NCBI RefSeq assembly: GCF_000328685.1
Contig: NC_019974.1
Location: forward strand, 310,001 to 374,000
DNA: 64,000 nt
Source of the DNA: Natronococcus occultus SP4
Lineage (GTDB): Archaea > Halobacteriota > Halobacteria > Halobacteriales > Natrialbaceae
Reading direction: 5' to 3'
A program made the translations under genes and the position numbers. Positions 25,390 to 35,326 of this stretch are shown one piece after another (the stretch's first letter is position 1; every line of letters starts with the position of its first letter). The notes under the pieces were generated by a model. That model worked only from the letters and a program-made list of their open reading frames with translations. It did not search any database and was not told the DNA's origin.

Positions 25390-25808
25390 ACCCCGGTTGG
25401 CCGCGGTTTCGTATATAAGTTCACGGACCGTCGTGAACGGGATCCGAGGCGAGACGAACCGATTCGAGCACCTTTGATTACCTATATATGTTTGAAGTGA
25501 TATTATTCACTTACGCTCGGATACTCTATATCAGGATGGGTATCGGGAAGGAGAAGAATCAACCGAATATATTTATTGTGGCTTTTTTCCACCAATACCA
25601 TCGGAATTGAGCTTATTTTCGTTGTATACTACTTGGACTGCCAGCAACAATTCGCTCGCAACATACACCTGGTATAACCATCAGACTGGATACTATCATA
25701 CCCAACTGATATTTACTGACCTTCGCCCGAGGGTGATTACGGACATACTTATGTAAATAGTGGCCGCTCTCGGAACCCTTTTTGCCGGGTACGCCTATCG
25801 CTGTAGCA
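25390..25808. other. AT-rich intergenic region upstream of rdfA
   Basis: No gene is supported in this strongly AT-rich stretch. It holds a palindrome (25495-25512) beside TATATATG, further TATA-like stretches (AATATATTTATTG near 25567) and ACTTATGTAAATAG about 60 bases before rdfA. Several promoters or a degraded insertion could account for it. Confidence 0.5.
25495..25512. promoter_or_regulatory. Palindrome AAGTGA-N6-TCACTT
   Basis: A perfect six-base inverted repeat with a six-base AT spacer, directly after TATATATG. It resembles an operator. The distance to rdfA (about 300 bases) makes its target uncertain; it may serve the Tat-exported gene on the other strand. Confidence 0.4.
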
Positions 25809-26429
25809 ATGGCTGACCGTAAGACGGAGCGGGACGAGACGTGTTGCAAGCTCGGACGGGTCGCCGAGAAGTACGAGCTCACCGGACTCGACGAGGACCT
25901 CGTCGCCTCCTGGACCGGCGAGGGCGACGAACAGTACAGTACGCGAGAACTCGCGACGATCGTCAACCAGCGCGTCCTCGAGGCGGCCTTCGAGACGGCC
26001 GGCGTCTCGTACAAGGACGGCGAGATCGAGAACACCTACCGGCTGCTCAGCGACGACGACGTTACGAGCGGGACGCGAGTCCAGACGCGCAACGAACTCG
26101 AGCGCGACGGCATCCCCGTCGAGGACGTCGAGTCGGACTTCGTCTCCCACCAGACCGTCTACAACCACCTCACCAAGTGTCTCGAGGCCGAACTTGCGAC
26201 CCCGAGCGCCGAGGAGCGTCTCGAGCGTGCCGAGGAGAAGCTGGGCGCGCTCCAGAACCGGACCGAAGCGGTAACGGGCGATACGATCGCACAGCTTCGT
26301 CGCAACGACGCCCTCGAGATCGGTGCGTACGACGTCCTCGTTTCCGTGACGGTGACCTGCGAGGAGTGCCAACAGCAGTATACGGTGCGCGAACTTCTCG
26401 AGGAACGTACCTGCGGCTGTTCGGGCTGA
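25809..26429 (+). CDS. rdfA: Rod-determining factor RdfA
   Basis: ATG 25809 gives 206 residues. The domain starting CCKLGRVAEKYELTGLDEDL, with RELATIVNQRVLEAAF, and the C-terminal zinc pattern C184-x2-C187...C202-G-C204 (CEECQQQY, TCGCSG) mark the RdfA family. In Haloferax volcanii RdfA is required for rod-shaped cells. The next gene, 66 bases downstream on the same strand, is the SMC-like protein that accompanies rdfA in haloarchaea. TTG at 25782 is in frame but weaker. Confidence 0.85.
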   Translation: MADRKTERDETCCKLGRVAEKYELTGLDEDLVASWTGEGDEQYSTRELATIVNQRVLEAAFETAGVSYKDGEIENTYRLLSDDDVTSGTRVQTRNELERDGIPVEDVESDFVSHQTVYNHLTKCLEAELATPSAEERLERAEEKLGALQNRTEAVTGDTIAQLRRNDALEIGAYDVLVSVTVTCEECQQQYTVRELLEERTCGCSG

Positions 26430-26495
26430 CGAAGGAACCGACAGCTGGGAGGTGAATGGACAATACCTATCTGTCCGGCCGCGCTATCCGGCTGT

Positions 26496-28460
26496 ATGAA
26501 GACGAGCCAGAACGTATCGGAGCGGGAGACCCCGGACCGGGCGACGCTTTCGGTGAGCAACATCGGCGGGATCGAGGAGACGACCGTCTCGTTCCAGCAG
26601 GGAATCACCGTCCTCTCCGGCCGAAACGCGACCAACAGAACGTCACTACTCCAGGGGATCATGGCTGCGCTCGGCAGCGACCGGGCAAGTCTCAAGGCCG
26701 ACGCGACAGAAGGCGAAGCCGTCCTCGAGTTCGGTGACGAGCGCTACCGTCAAACTCTCCACCGTCGAAACGGAACCGTCGTCACCGACGGCGACCCCTA
26801 CCTCGAGGACCCGGAGATCGCGGATCTGTTCGCGTTCCTGCTCGAGTCCAACGAGGCTCGCCGAGCCGTTGCCCGCGGCGACGAGCTTCGTGATCTCATT
26901 ATGCGACCCGTCGACACCGAGGCGATCAAGGCGGAGATCCAGCAGCTCGAGCAGCGAAAGCAACGCATCGACGACGAGCTCGCCGAGCTCGACGAACTCG
27001 AGAACCGATTGCCCGATCTCGAGGCGAAACGGAAGCGAGTCAGCGACGAGATCGACTCGCTTCGCGAGGAGCTCGAGGACGCCGAGGAACGGCTCGAGGA
27101 AACGAACGTCGACGTCGAGACGCGCCGCGAGGAGCGCTCCGAACTCGAGACGAAACTCGACGAACTGCGCGAGACGCGGTCGGAGCTCGAGCGCACCCGG
27201 GACCGGATCGACACCGAGCGCGAGAGTATCGAGGCCCTCGAGGACGAACGTGAGGAGGTCGAGGCCCAGCTCGAGGAGCTCTCGACGGGTGAGGACGTTG
27301 ATCTCGGCCGCCTGGAGGCCGAGATCGACTCCCTGCAGGCCCAGAAGGACGACCTCAACGAGGAGATCTCGCAGCTCCAGCGGACGATCCAGTTTAACGA
27401 GCGGCTGCTCGAGGAGGCCGGGGAGTTCCTCGGGACCGACGACCACCGGACCGACGGTGACATCACCGATCAGCTGCTGGCCGACGACGATTCGGAGACG
27501 GTCACCTGCTGGACCTGTGGCTCGTCGGTCGCCACCGATCAGATCGAGACCACGCTCGACCAGCTCCGGTCGGTCCACCAGGACCGACTCGAGGAGCGGT
27601 CGTCGATCGACGACGAACTCGACGAGAAGCGGGCGACCCGCACGGAAATCGAGGAGAACCGGACCGAGTACGAGCAGGCGAACCGCCGTCTCGACTCGAT
27701 CGACGACGAGATCGAGCGCCGACGGGACCGCATCGAGGAGCTCACCGACGAGCGCGAGTCGCTGACCGAGGAGGTCGACGACCTCGAAACCGAGATCGAC
27801 GACCTCGAGAGCGACGGCTCCGAGGACATCCTCGAACAGCACCGCGAGGTCAACCAGCTCGAGTTCGAGCTCGAGCGCAAGGAACGCAAGCGCGACGAGA
27901 TCGAGGATGAGATCGCCGAGATTGAGGAGCGGCTCGATGAGCGCGACGGGCTCGAGAGCCGCCGCGAGGAGACGACCGAGGAGCTAACCGACCTGCGGAC
28001 CCGGATCGACCGCATCGAGGAAGACGCCGTCGAGGCGTTCAACGAACACATGGAGAACCTCCTCGAGACGCTCGGCTACGGGAATCTCGACCGGATCTGG
28101 ATCGACCGTACGACCCGGGAGATTCGAGAAGGACGCCGAAAGGTCACCCAGTCATCGTTCGACCTGAAGATCGTCCGCAGCACCGACGACGGTGCGGCCT
28201 ACGAGGACGCGATCGAACACTTAAGCGAGAGCGAACGTGAGGTGACGGGGCTGGTCTTCGCGCTGGCGGGCTATCTCGTCCACGACGTCTACGAGACGGT
28301 GCCGTTCATGCTGCTTGACTCCCTCGAGGCGATCGACGCCGAGCGGATCACGGCGCTGGTCGAGTACTTCGAGTCGTACGCTCCCTACCTCGTCGTCGCC
28401 CTGCTCGACGAGGACGCCGAACAGCTCGCACAGAGCCACGACGTCGTTTCCGAGATCTAG
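26496..28460 (+). CDS. Archaea-specific SMC-related ATPase with zinc hook
   Basis: A 654-residue protein: N-terminal ATPase lobe with a degenerate Walker A (GRNATNRTS at 42-50, arginine R48 in place of the lysine), long coiled coils (about 145-300 and 350-525), a Rad50-like zinc hook C338-W-T-C341, and a C-terminal lobe with the signature-like HLSESEREVTGLVFALAGY and Walker B VPFMLLDSLEAIDAER. Pairing with rdfA is known in haloarchaea. The arginine in the P-loop may be a family trait but should limit ATP hydrolysis. It probably acts at the membrane or nucleoid in cell-shape control. Confidence 0.85.
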   Translation: MKTSQNVSERETPDRATLSVSNIGGIEETTVSFQQGITVLSGRNATNRTSLLQGIMAALGSDRASLKADATEGEAVLEFGDERYRQTLHRRNGTVVTDGDPYLEDPEIADLFAFLLESNEARRAVARGDELRDLIMRPVDTEAIKAEIQQLEQRKQRIDDELAELDELENRLPDLEAKRKRVSDEIDSLREELEDAEERLEETNVDVETRREERSELETKLDELRETRSELERTRDRIDTERESIEALEDEREEVEAQLEELSTGEDVDLGRLEAEIDSLQAQKDDLNEEISQLQRTIQFNERLLEEAGEFLGTDDHRTDGDITDQLLADDDSETVTCWTCGSSVATDQIETTLDQLRSVHQDRLEERSSIDDELDEKRATRTEIEENRTEYEQANRRLDSIDDEIERRRDRIEELTDERESLTEEVDDLETEIDDLESDGSEDILEQHREVNQLEFELERKERKRDEIEDEIAEIEERLDERDGLESRREETTEELTDLRTRIDRIEEDAVEAFNEHMENLLETLGYGNLDRIWIDRTTREIREGRRKVTQSSFDLKIVRSTDDGAAYEDAIEHLSESEREVTGLVFALAGYLVHDVYETVPFMLLDSLEAIDAERITALVEYFESYAPYLVVALLDEDAEQLAQSHDVVSEI

Positions 28461-28503
28461 CCTCGGCCGTCGTCGGAAACGGGGACGACGTCCCCGCGGA
28501 TCG

Positions 28504-29673
28504 TCACTGCTGTGTGAACGCCTGCAAGCCCGTCAGCTCCTCGCCGAGGACGAGCGTGTGGATGTCGTGGGTCCCCTCGTAGGTGTAGACGGTTTCCATA
28601 TTTGCCATGTGGCGCATCGGCGAGTAGTCGGTCGTGATCCCGTTCCCGCCCAGTATCTCGCGGGCGACCTTCGACTGTTCGCGGGCCGTCCGGACGTTGT
28701 TGCGCTTTGCCATCGAGACGTGCTGGGGGCGCATCTCGCCGCGTTCCTTGAGGTCGGCCAGGCGGTAGGCCAGCAGCTGGGCCAGGGTGATCTGGGTGGC
28801 CATCTCGGCGAGCTTCTCCTGCTGGAGCTGGAACCGTCCGATCGGGCCGCCGAACTGCTCGCGCTCGGTGGCGTAGGCACGGGCCTCCTCGAAACAGTCG
28901 CGGGCGGCCCCGACCGCGCCCCAGGCGATCCCGTACCGGGCCTGCGTGAGACAGGAGAGTGGCCCTTTCATCCCCGAGACGCCGGGCAGGACGTTCTCCT
29001 CGGGGACGTGTACGTCGTTCAGTCCGATCTCGCCGGTAATCGAGGCCCGCAGGGAGAGCTTCTCGGTGATTTTGTTCGTCGAAACGCCGTCCCGATCGGT
29101 CTCGACCAGGAACCCACGGACCGGGGCGTCCTCGCTCGAGCGATCGCGCGCCCAGACGACGGCGACGTCGGCGATCGGCGAGTTCGTGATCCAGGTCTTC
29201 GAGCCGTTCAGGACGTAGCCGTCGCCGTCTCGCTCCGCGTGTGTCTCCATCGCGGAGGGGTTCGATCCGTGCTCCGGTTCGGTCAGGCCGAAACAGCCCA
29301 CGGCCTCGCCCTCCCCCAGCGCGGGCAGCCACTCCTCCTTCTGGGCCTCGCTCCCGTAGGCGCGGATCGGGTACATCACGAGCGCCCCCTGGACCGAGGC
29401 CATCGAGCGCAGTCCCGAGTCGCCCGCCTCGAGCTCCTGCATGAGGAGTCCGTACGCCGTCTCGGAGACGTTCGGCGAGCCGTACCCCTCGAGGTTCGGC
29501 GCGTAGAAGCCGAGCTCTCCCATCTTCGGGATCAGCTCCGTCGGGAAGGTTCCGTCCTCGAAGTGGTCGCCGATGTCGGGTTTGACGTGTTCCGCGACGA
29601 ACTCCCGGGCCGTATCCCGGATCATTCGTTCCTCCTGATCGAGATCGGCCTCGAGCTGCACGAAATCCAGCAT
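28504..29673 (-). CDS. Acyl-CoA dehydrogenase, glutaryl-CoA dehydrogenase type
   Basis: A 389-residue flavoprotein. CFGLTEPEHGSNP, NGSKTWITNSPIADVAVVWA and TERE-like TEREQFGGPIGRFQLQQ mark an FAD-binding acyl-CoA dehydrogenase; the ending METVYTYEGTHDIHTLVLG carries the catalytic glutamate in the form seen in glutaryl-CoA dehydrogenases. It would oxidise an acyl-CoA, passing electrons to ETF. Divergent from a second acyl-CoA dehydrogenase, with a shared regulatory region. A TATA-like AT stretch lies about 27 bases before its ATG. Confidence 0.87.
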   Translation of the reverse strand: MLDFVQLEADLDQEERMIRDTAREFVAEHVKPDIGDHFEDGTFPTELIPKMGELGFYAPNLEGYGSPNVSETAYGLLMQELEAGDSGLRSMASVQGALVMYPIRAYGSEAQKEEWLPALGEGEAVGCFGLTEPEHGSNPSAMETHAERDGDGYVLNGSKTWITNSPIADVAVVWARDRSSEDAPVRGFLVETDRDGVSTNKITEKLSLRASITGEIGLNDVHVPEENVLPGVSGMKGPLSCLTQARYGIAWGAVGAARDCFEEARAYATEREQFGGPIGRFQLQQEKLAEMATQITLAQLLAYRLADLKERGEMRPQHVSMAKRNNVRTAREQSKVAREILGGNGITTDYSPMRHMANMETVYTYEGTHDIHTLVLGEELTGLQAFTQQ

Positions 29674-29742
29674 ATCCGTTACTACGCGAACACCGCATTA
29701 GGTATTGCGGTACGCATGCTATCCCATACCAGGACAAGGATG

Positions 29743-29763
29743 GTAATTGCCCACTGGAATTAC
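29743..29763. promoter_or_regulatory. Palindrome GTAATT-N9-AATTAC between divergent acyl-CoA dehydrogenase genes
   Basis: A perfect six-base inverted repeat lies in the 171-base divergent region. The right-hand gene has GATATTTTG about 28 bases before its ATG and the left-hand gene an AT-rich stretch about 27 bases before its own. The palindrome sits upstream of both, so a shared regulator is possible. Confidence 0.4.
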
Positions 29764-29844
29764 ATCGGTCAAAATAACACTCCAGAACCGTACGATGGTT
29801 ACTATAGGCGAAGATATTTTGTACGAGGATTGCGAGAACAGGGT

Positions 29845-30984
29845 ATGGCATTCGCCCTGTCCGACGAGCACCGTGCGATTCGGGACGCCGTCCGTGAGTT
29901 CGGCGCAAACGAGATCGAACCGGTCGCCGAGGAGTACGACCGAAACGGCACCTACCCCGAGGAGATCCGCCGCGAGGCCGCGGCGTACGACTTCGTTGCA
30001 CCGGGGATCCCCACCGAGTACGACGGCGCCGGGATGGACAAGCTCGCGTCGACGATCGTCACCGAGGAGCTGTGGCGAGCCGATCCCGGTATCGGCTCGG
30101 CGGTCGGCTCCGCCGGGTTCGGGACTGACATGATCCTCGAGTTCGGCGACGAGTGGATGAAAGCGGAGTGGCTCCCGAAGATCGCCAGCGGCGAGACCGC
30201 GTCCTGTTCGATGATCTCCGAACCCGCACACGGGTCGGACGTCGCCGGGATCGAGACGGTTGCCGAGAAGGATGGCACTGAGTACGTGCTCAACGGGAAC
30301 AAGATGTGGATCACCAACGGCACCGTCGCCGACGTCGGCGTTCTGATGGCCAAGACCAGTCCCGGCGAGAGCCACCGCGGCATCACCGCCTTCCTCGTCG
30401 AGATGGACGCCGACGGGATCCGAACGGAGAAGATCGACAACAAGCTCGGGATCCGGGCGTCGGACCTTGCAGAAGTCGTCGTCGACGACGTCCGCGTCCC
30501 CGAGGACAACGTCATCGGCGAGGTCGATCAGGGGTTCTACCAGCTGATGGAGTTTTTCGCCTCCGGGCGCACCAGCGTCGCCGCCCAGGCCGTCGGCGCC
30601 GCCCAGGGCGCGCTGGACGCGGCGCTCGACTACGCCTCCGAGCGCGAACAGTTCGGACAGCGGATCGGCGAGTTCCAGGCGATCCGGCACAAGCTCGCGG
30701 AGATGGCGACGAACGTCGAGGCCGCCCGGTCGCTGACCTATCGCGCCGCGACGCAGGTCGAGGACGGCAACCAGGAGATCGCCGCCAGGTTCTCGAGCAT
30801 GGCGAAGCTGTTCGCCTCCGAGCACGCCGTCGACGTCGCCGACGAGGCCGTCCAGGTCCACGGCGGTGCCGGCTACGTCACCGACTACCCCGCAGAGCGG
30901 TACTACCGCGACGCCCGCATCACGAAGATCTACGAGGGAACCAGCGAGATCCAGAAGAACGTCATCGCCGACCGCCTGCTGTAG
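29845..30984 (+). CDS. Acyl-CoA dehydrogenase
   Basis: ATG 29845 gives 379 residues, the standard length. Signatures include SCSMISEPAHGSDVAGIE, LNGNKMWITNGTVADVGVLMA, ERE-QFGQRIGEFQAIRHKLA and the C-terminal VHGGAGYVTDYPAERYYRDA with KIYEGTSEIQKNVIADRLL carrying the usual catalytic glutamate. It performs the first oxidation of fatty acid or branched acyl-CoA breakdown. The long open frame upstream of the ATG overlaps the opposite-strand dehydrogenase and is not used. Confidence 0.92.
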   Translation: MAFALSDEHRAIRDAVREFGANEIEPVAEEYDRNGTYPEEIRREAAAYDFVAPGIPTEYDGAGMDKLASTIVTEELWRADPGIGSAVGSAGFGTDMILEFGDEWMKAEWLPKIASGETASCSMISEPAHGSDVAGIETVAEKDGTEYVLNGNKMWITNGTVADVGVLMAKTSPGESHRGITAFLVEMDADGIRTEKIDNKLGIRASDLAEVVVDDVRVPEDNVIGEVDQGFYQLMEFFASGRTSVAAQAVGAAQGALDAALDYASEREQFGQRIGEFQAIRHKLAEMATNVEAARSLTYRAATQVEDGNQEIAARFSSMAKLFASEHAVDVADEAVQVHGGAGYVTDYPAERYYRDARITKIYEGTSEIQKNVIADRLL

Positions 30985-31615
30985 GCGTCCTCGCCGCGAG
31001 GACTCGATCTGAATGGGTTCGGAACGTCCTCGACGGCGATCGTGATTCGTTTCCAGTGGTTCGAGGTAGAATCCCGATACTATATCATCGGTTGAAAGAC
31101 AGCTAATACAAACGTTACTTCTCTTCACCTATACTGTATAAGATACTTCTTCTCCGCGTGAACCAGCGGAAATCAGAGCTTCGATATTCGGTTCTTCACA
31201 TCCTGACAATCGAGTCAACTACTCGGAACGGCGCTCGATTCGTCGACCGGAGATCAGCTAACACCTCTATTTCTTTTCACATACTTTATCAGGTAATTCA
31301 ACACTACTAAGTGGTATCGGGGAGTCGAGAGTTCCGATCGAACTGCGGGCTCGCGCTCGACCGAACTCTCGACGTCCTCGCGGGGGGTGTCGTCGCCGAG
31401 GACGTCCCGGCTGATCCGTCGCGATCCCGTTCCAGGGTCCCGCGGGCGAAACACCGTCCTCTAGCCCAGCAACTATATGTGGGGTCCACTCATGGACGGA
31501 TGATGGCCGTTCGATCCTCCCTCGAGCGCGGCGGTGACCGCCCCCGTACGGTTCTGGGCGGTCGGTCGGGTATCGCGACAGGAACGCCCAGTGCGGACGA
31601 GCCCCGGATCGCGCT
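30985..31615. other. Intergenic, no supported gene
   Basis: About 630 bases with AT-rich patches (TATACTGTATAAGATAC at about 31130, AACACTACTAAGTGG near 31300) and short chance frames. AGCAACTATATGTGG near 31470 could be the TATA box for the next gene, leaving a leader of about 120 bases. I see no RNA gene or repeat. Confidence 0.5.
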
Positions 31616-34600
31616 ATGACGACGACGCCACCCTCCCGGCCGGATCCGGCCGACGATCCGAGAGCCGACTACGACTACCGGAGCGACGACGTCGATCGGC
31701 CGGCGCTGGTCGAGGATATCGGTCGGCTGATCGAGGGCGACGTCCGTGCGGACTCCTACTCCCGGGAGCTGTACGCGACCGACGCGAGCATCTACGAGGT
31801 CACGCCCGTCGCAGTCGTCTTCCCGCACTCGACCGCGGACGTCGCGGCTACCGTCGAGTACTGCGCCGAGCGGGGGATCCCGGTGTTACCCCGCGGCGGC
31901 GGAACGAGCCTCGCGGGCCAGACGGTCAACGAGGCCGTCGTCCTGGATTTCACGCTGTCCATGGACGGCGTCGTCGACGTCGACCCCGACGCCCGCCGGG
32001 CGACCGCCCAGCCCGGGATCTACCTCGAGACGCTCAACGAGACCCTCGAGCCCCACGACCTGAAGTTCGCGCCCGACCCCGCCTGGGGCGACAAGAGCGC
32101 CCTCGGGGGCGCGATCGGGAACAACTCCACGGGTGCTCACTCCCTGCAGTACGGCAAAACGGACGCCTACGTCGAGTCCTGTGAGGTCGTCCTTGCCGAC
32201 GGCACCCGCACGCGGTTCGGCGAGGTCGCCCTCGAGGACCTGCCCGAGCTGGCGGCCGGCGACGACCTCGAGGCGGCGATCTACGCCGAGGTCGCGCGGA
32301 TCCTCGAGGAGCGGGGCGAGCTGATCGAGGACACGTACCCCGACCTCAAGCGCAACGTCTCCGGCTACAACCTGGACTGGTTACTCGAGGACGCCCGCGG
32401 CGCCGAGCGCGGTATCGGCGAACCCGACGCCGAGGGCGGGACGGTGAACCTCGCGAAGCTGCTCTGTGGCAGCGAGGGGACCCTCGCGATCGTCACCGAG
32501 GCGACCGTCTCACTCGAGCCGATCCCCGCCGAGAAGAGCATGGCCCTGCTCGCCTACGACAGCGTCCTCGACGCGATGGACGACGTGGCGGCGATCGTTG
32601 ACCACGACGCGGCCGCGGTCGAGGTCATCGACGACGTGCTGATCGACCTCGCGCGGGGTACCGCCGAGTTCGCCCCCGTCACCGAGATGTTGCCGGAGGG
32701 AACCGGCGCCGTCCTCATCGTCGAGTTCTACGCCGAGGACGCGGCCGACGGCGAACGCCGGGTCGCGAACCTGCTGGCCGACCGCTGTCCGTCGGTCGAT
32801 CCCGTCGGCGAGGTCGATCCGCCCGAGGAGCGGGTTGTCACCGACGAGGCGGTCCACGCGTTCGACGCGATCGAGGCCCACGACGCCGAGAGCCGGAGCC
32901 AGATCTGGAAGCTGCGCAAGTCCGGACTCCCGATCTTGCTCTCGCGGACGACCGACGAGAAGCACATCGCGTTCCTCGAGGACACCGCGGTCCCGCCCGA
33001 GAACCTCCCGGCGTTCGTCGCGGACTTCCAGGCGGTGCTGGAGGATCACGACACTTACGCCAGCTTCTACGCCCACGCGGGGCCCGGCGTCCTCCACATC
33101 CGCCCGCTGATCGACACGAAGACTGAGGCGGGGCTCGAGGAGATGGCGTCGATCGCCGACGCGGTGACGGACCTCGTCGTCGAGTACGACGGCTCGGTCT
33201 CGGGCGAGCACGGCGACGGCCGCGCCCGAACGCAGTGGAACCGCAAGCTGTACGGCGAGGAGCTGTGGGAGACCTTCCAGGAGCTGAAGACGGCGTTCGA
33301 TCCCGACTGGCTGCTCAATCCCGGCCAGGTCGTCTTCCGCGATGAGGATCCGACCGATATGACCGAGCACCACCGGTTCGGCCCCGACTACTCGTTCGAA
33401 CCGGGGTTCGAACCTACCCTCGAGTGGGACAACGACAACGGCTTCCAGGGGATGGTCGAACTCTGTCACGGCTGTGGCGGCTGTCGGGGCGAGCAGTCTA
33501 CGACGGGCGGCGTGATGTGTCCGACCTACCGGGCGAGCGAGGAGGAGATTACGAGCACCCGCGGGCGGGCGAACGCGCTCCGACAGGCGATGAGCGGCGA
33601 CCTCGACCCTGACGAGGCCTTCTCCGACGAGTTCGTCGAGGAGGTGATGGACCTCTGTATCGGCTGCAAGGGGTGTGCGATCGACTGTCCGAGCGAGGTC
33701 GACATGGCGAAACTCAAAGCGGAGGTGACCCACGAGTACCACCAGCGCAACGGCTCGTCGCTGCGGGATCGTCTCTTCGCGAACGTCGCCACCCTCTCGC
33801 GGTGGGGGTCGAAGCTCCCGCTGCTCTCGACGGCGGCCCCGAAGCTCCCGGGCGCCCGAATGCTCCTGGAGGCGACCATCGGGATCGACGCCGATCGGCC
33901 GCTACCGTCGTTCCGTCCGATGACGTTTCGGGACTGGTTCGAGGAGCGAGGCGGCACGCGCGTTCCCGAGCGCGGCGCCGACCGGAAGGCGATCATCTAC
34001 CCCGATCCCTACACCAACTACAGCCATCCCGAGGCGGGGAAAGCCGCCGTGCGGGTCCTCGAAGCCGCGGGCGTCCCCGTCAAGGTGCCCGACGAGCTCG
34101 ACGACACGGGTCGGCCCGCGTTCTCGAAGGGCTTCCTCGAGCAGGCCGAGGCGACCGCTCGCGAGAACGTCCGGTCGCTGGCGCCGCTCGTCGAGGACGG
34201 CTGGGACGTCGTCGTAATCGAGCCCTCCGACGCGGTGATGCTCCAGTCGGACTACCTCGATCTGCTCTCCGACGAGGAGGCCCGAACGCTCGCGAACGCG
34301 AGCTACGGGATCTGCGAGTATCTCGACACGTTCCGGCTCGACGACCGGCTTGCCTTCGATGGCGTCGAGGCGTCGCTGACCTACCACGGCCACTGCCACC
34401 AGAAGGCGACGGCCAAGGACCACCACGCGGTCGGCGTCCTCCGGCGGGCCGGCTACGCCGTCGACCCGCTCGACTCGGGCTGTTGTGGGATGGCCGGCAG
34501 CTTCGGTTACGAGGCCGAACACGGCTCGCTGAGCGACGCGATCGCGTCGATCCTCTACGACCAGGTCGAGGCGAGCCCCGGCGAGCGGGTGGTCGCACCT

Positions 34601-34693
34601 GGCGCCTCCTGTCGCACCCAGCTGCAGAACCGCGACGGCGACGTCGAGGAGCCGCCGACACCGATCGAACTCGTCGACGCCGCGCTCGAGTAG
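31616..34693 (+). CDS. FAD/Fe-S D-lactate dehydrogenase-type oxidoreductase
   Basis: A 1025-residue fusion. The N-terminal FAD-linked oxidase part has VLPRGGGTSLAGQTVNEAVV and ALGGAIGNNSTGAHSLQYGKT; the C-terminal cap has VSGEHGDGRARTQWNRKLYG. Two four-cysteine motifs follow (CHGCGGCRGEQ...CP and CIGCKGCAIDCP), then a CCG-type electron-transfer domain ending GHCHQKA...DSGCCGMAGSFGYEAEH. This GlcD-plus-GlpC layout oxidises D-lactate or another 2-hydroxy acid and passes electrons to quinone. It is one polypeptide here, which is usual for haloarchaea. The upstream region (30985-31615) is long. Confidence 0.88.
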   Translation: MTTTPPSRPDPADDPRADYDYRSDDVDRPALVEDIGRLIEGDVRADSYSRELYATDASIYEVTPVAVVFPHSTADVAATVEYCAERGIPVLPRGGGTSLAGQTVNEAVVLDFTLSMDGVVDVDPDARRATAQPGIYLETLNETLEPHDLKFAPDPAWGDKSALGGAIGNNSTGAHSLQYGKTDAYVESCEVVLADGTRTRFGEVALEDLPELAAGDDLEAAIYAEVARILEERGELIEDTYPDLKRNVSGYNLDWLLEDARGAERGIGEPDAEGGTVNLAKLLCGSEGTLAIVTEATVSLEPIPAEKSMALLAYDSVLDAMDDVAAIVDHDAAAVEVIDDVLIDLARGTAEFAPVTEMLPEGTGAVLIVEFYAEDAADGERRVANLLADRCPSVDPVGEVDPPEERVVTDEAVHAFDAIEAHDAESRSQIWKLRKSGLPILLSRTTDEKHIAFLEDTAVPPENLPAFVADFQAVLEDHDTYASFYAHAGPGVLHIRPLIDTKTEAGLEEMASIADAVTDLVVEYDGSVSGEHGDGRARTQWNRKLYGEELWETFQELKTAFDPDWLLNPGQVVFRDEDPTDMTEHHRFGPDYSFEPGFEPTLEWDNDNGFQGMVELCHGCGGCRGEQSTTGGVMCPTYRASEEEITSTRGRANALRQAMSGDLDPDEAFSDEFVEEVMDLCIGCKGCAIDCPSEVDMAKLKAEVTHEYHQRNGSSLRDRLFANVATLSRWGSKLPLLSTAAPKLPGARMLLEATIGIDADRPLPSFRPMTFRDWFEERGGTRVPERGADRKAIIYPDPYTNYSHPEAGKAAVRVLEAAGVPVKVPDELDDTGRPAFSKGFLEQAEATARENVRSLAPLVEDGWDVVVIEPSDAVMLQSDYLDLLSDEEARTLANASYGICEYLDTFRLDDRLAFDGVEASLTYHGHCHQKATAKDHHAVGVLRRAGYAVDPLDSGCCGMAGSFGYEAEHGSLSDAIASILYDQVEASPGERVVAPGASCRTQLQNRDGDVEEPPTPIELVDAALE

Positions 34694-34748
34694 TTCGGTC
34701 GACAGTCGAGGACATCGATTTATTGTCTCGTTGCTCGTAGGGACGCCC

Positions 34749-35183
34749 ATGACATCCACCGTCCTCGTTCCGATCGACGACTCGGAGCGGTCGAGCGACG
34801 CTCTCGAGCACGCTCTCGAGACGCATCCGGACGCGACGATCACGGCGATACACGTCGTCGATCCGCGGAAGTTCTACACTGGAACCGGAATCGAGGGGAG
34901 CATCACGGCAGACTACGAGCGGATCCGGGAGGGGTACGAACAGCAGGCGCAGGCGCTGCTCGAGGACGCCCGCGAAGCGGCCACCGAGCACGGCGTCGAG
35001 ATCGAGACGGAGTACGTCACCGGCGCGGTCGCCCGGTCGATCGTCGACTACACGGCCGACCACGACGTCGACCAGATCGTCATGGGGAGCCACGGCCGCT
35101 CGGGTGCGAGCCGGATCCTGCTCGGTAGCGTCGCCGAGGCCGTCGCCCGTCGTTCTCCGGTACCCGTCACGATCGTCCGCTGA
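34749..35183 (+). CDS. Universal stress protein
   Basis: ATG 34749 gives 144 residues with the UspA fold: strand VLVPIDDSERS, AIHVVDPRKFY, and the C-terminal nucleotide-binding motif MGSHGRSGASRILLGSVAEAV (here GSHGRSG and LLGSVAE) followed by PVPVTIVR. The intact G-x2-G-x9-G-S pattern fits an ATP-binding member. Its role in stress is inferred from the family. Its own promoter lies in the 55 bases after the dehydrogenase. Confidence 0.9.
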   Translation: MTSTVLVPIDDSERSSDALEHALETHPDATITAIHVVDPRKFYTGTGIEGSITADYERIREGYEQQAQALLEDAREAATEHGVEIETEYVTGAVARSIVDYTADHDVDQIVMGSHGRSGASRILLGSVAEAVARRSPVPVTIVR

Positions 35184-35326
35184 GGGGGGTTCTCGGTGTC
35201 GTTCCACACCCACATGGGGACGTCGTGACCGACAGGCGGTCGTCCCGCGTCGCCCGATGTCGGAGACGGTCCCGCAAAAGCGCCGGAAACGGGAGCCTTT
35301 TGCGCTCGCTTTGCCAACGACGACCT

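Noticed and set aside
25613-26035. A minus-strand open frame of 140 codons across the AT-rich region and rdfA.
   Set aside because: It overlaps the start of rdfA and has composition of a chance frame.
28315-29844. A long in-frame extension upstream of the second acyl-CoA dehydrogenase.
   Set aside because: It covers the opposite-strand acyl-CoA dehydrogenase; the family start and the TATA-like element place the start at 29845.
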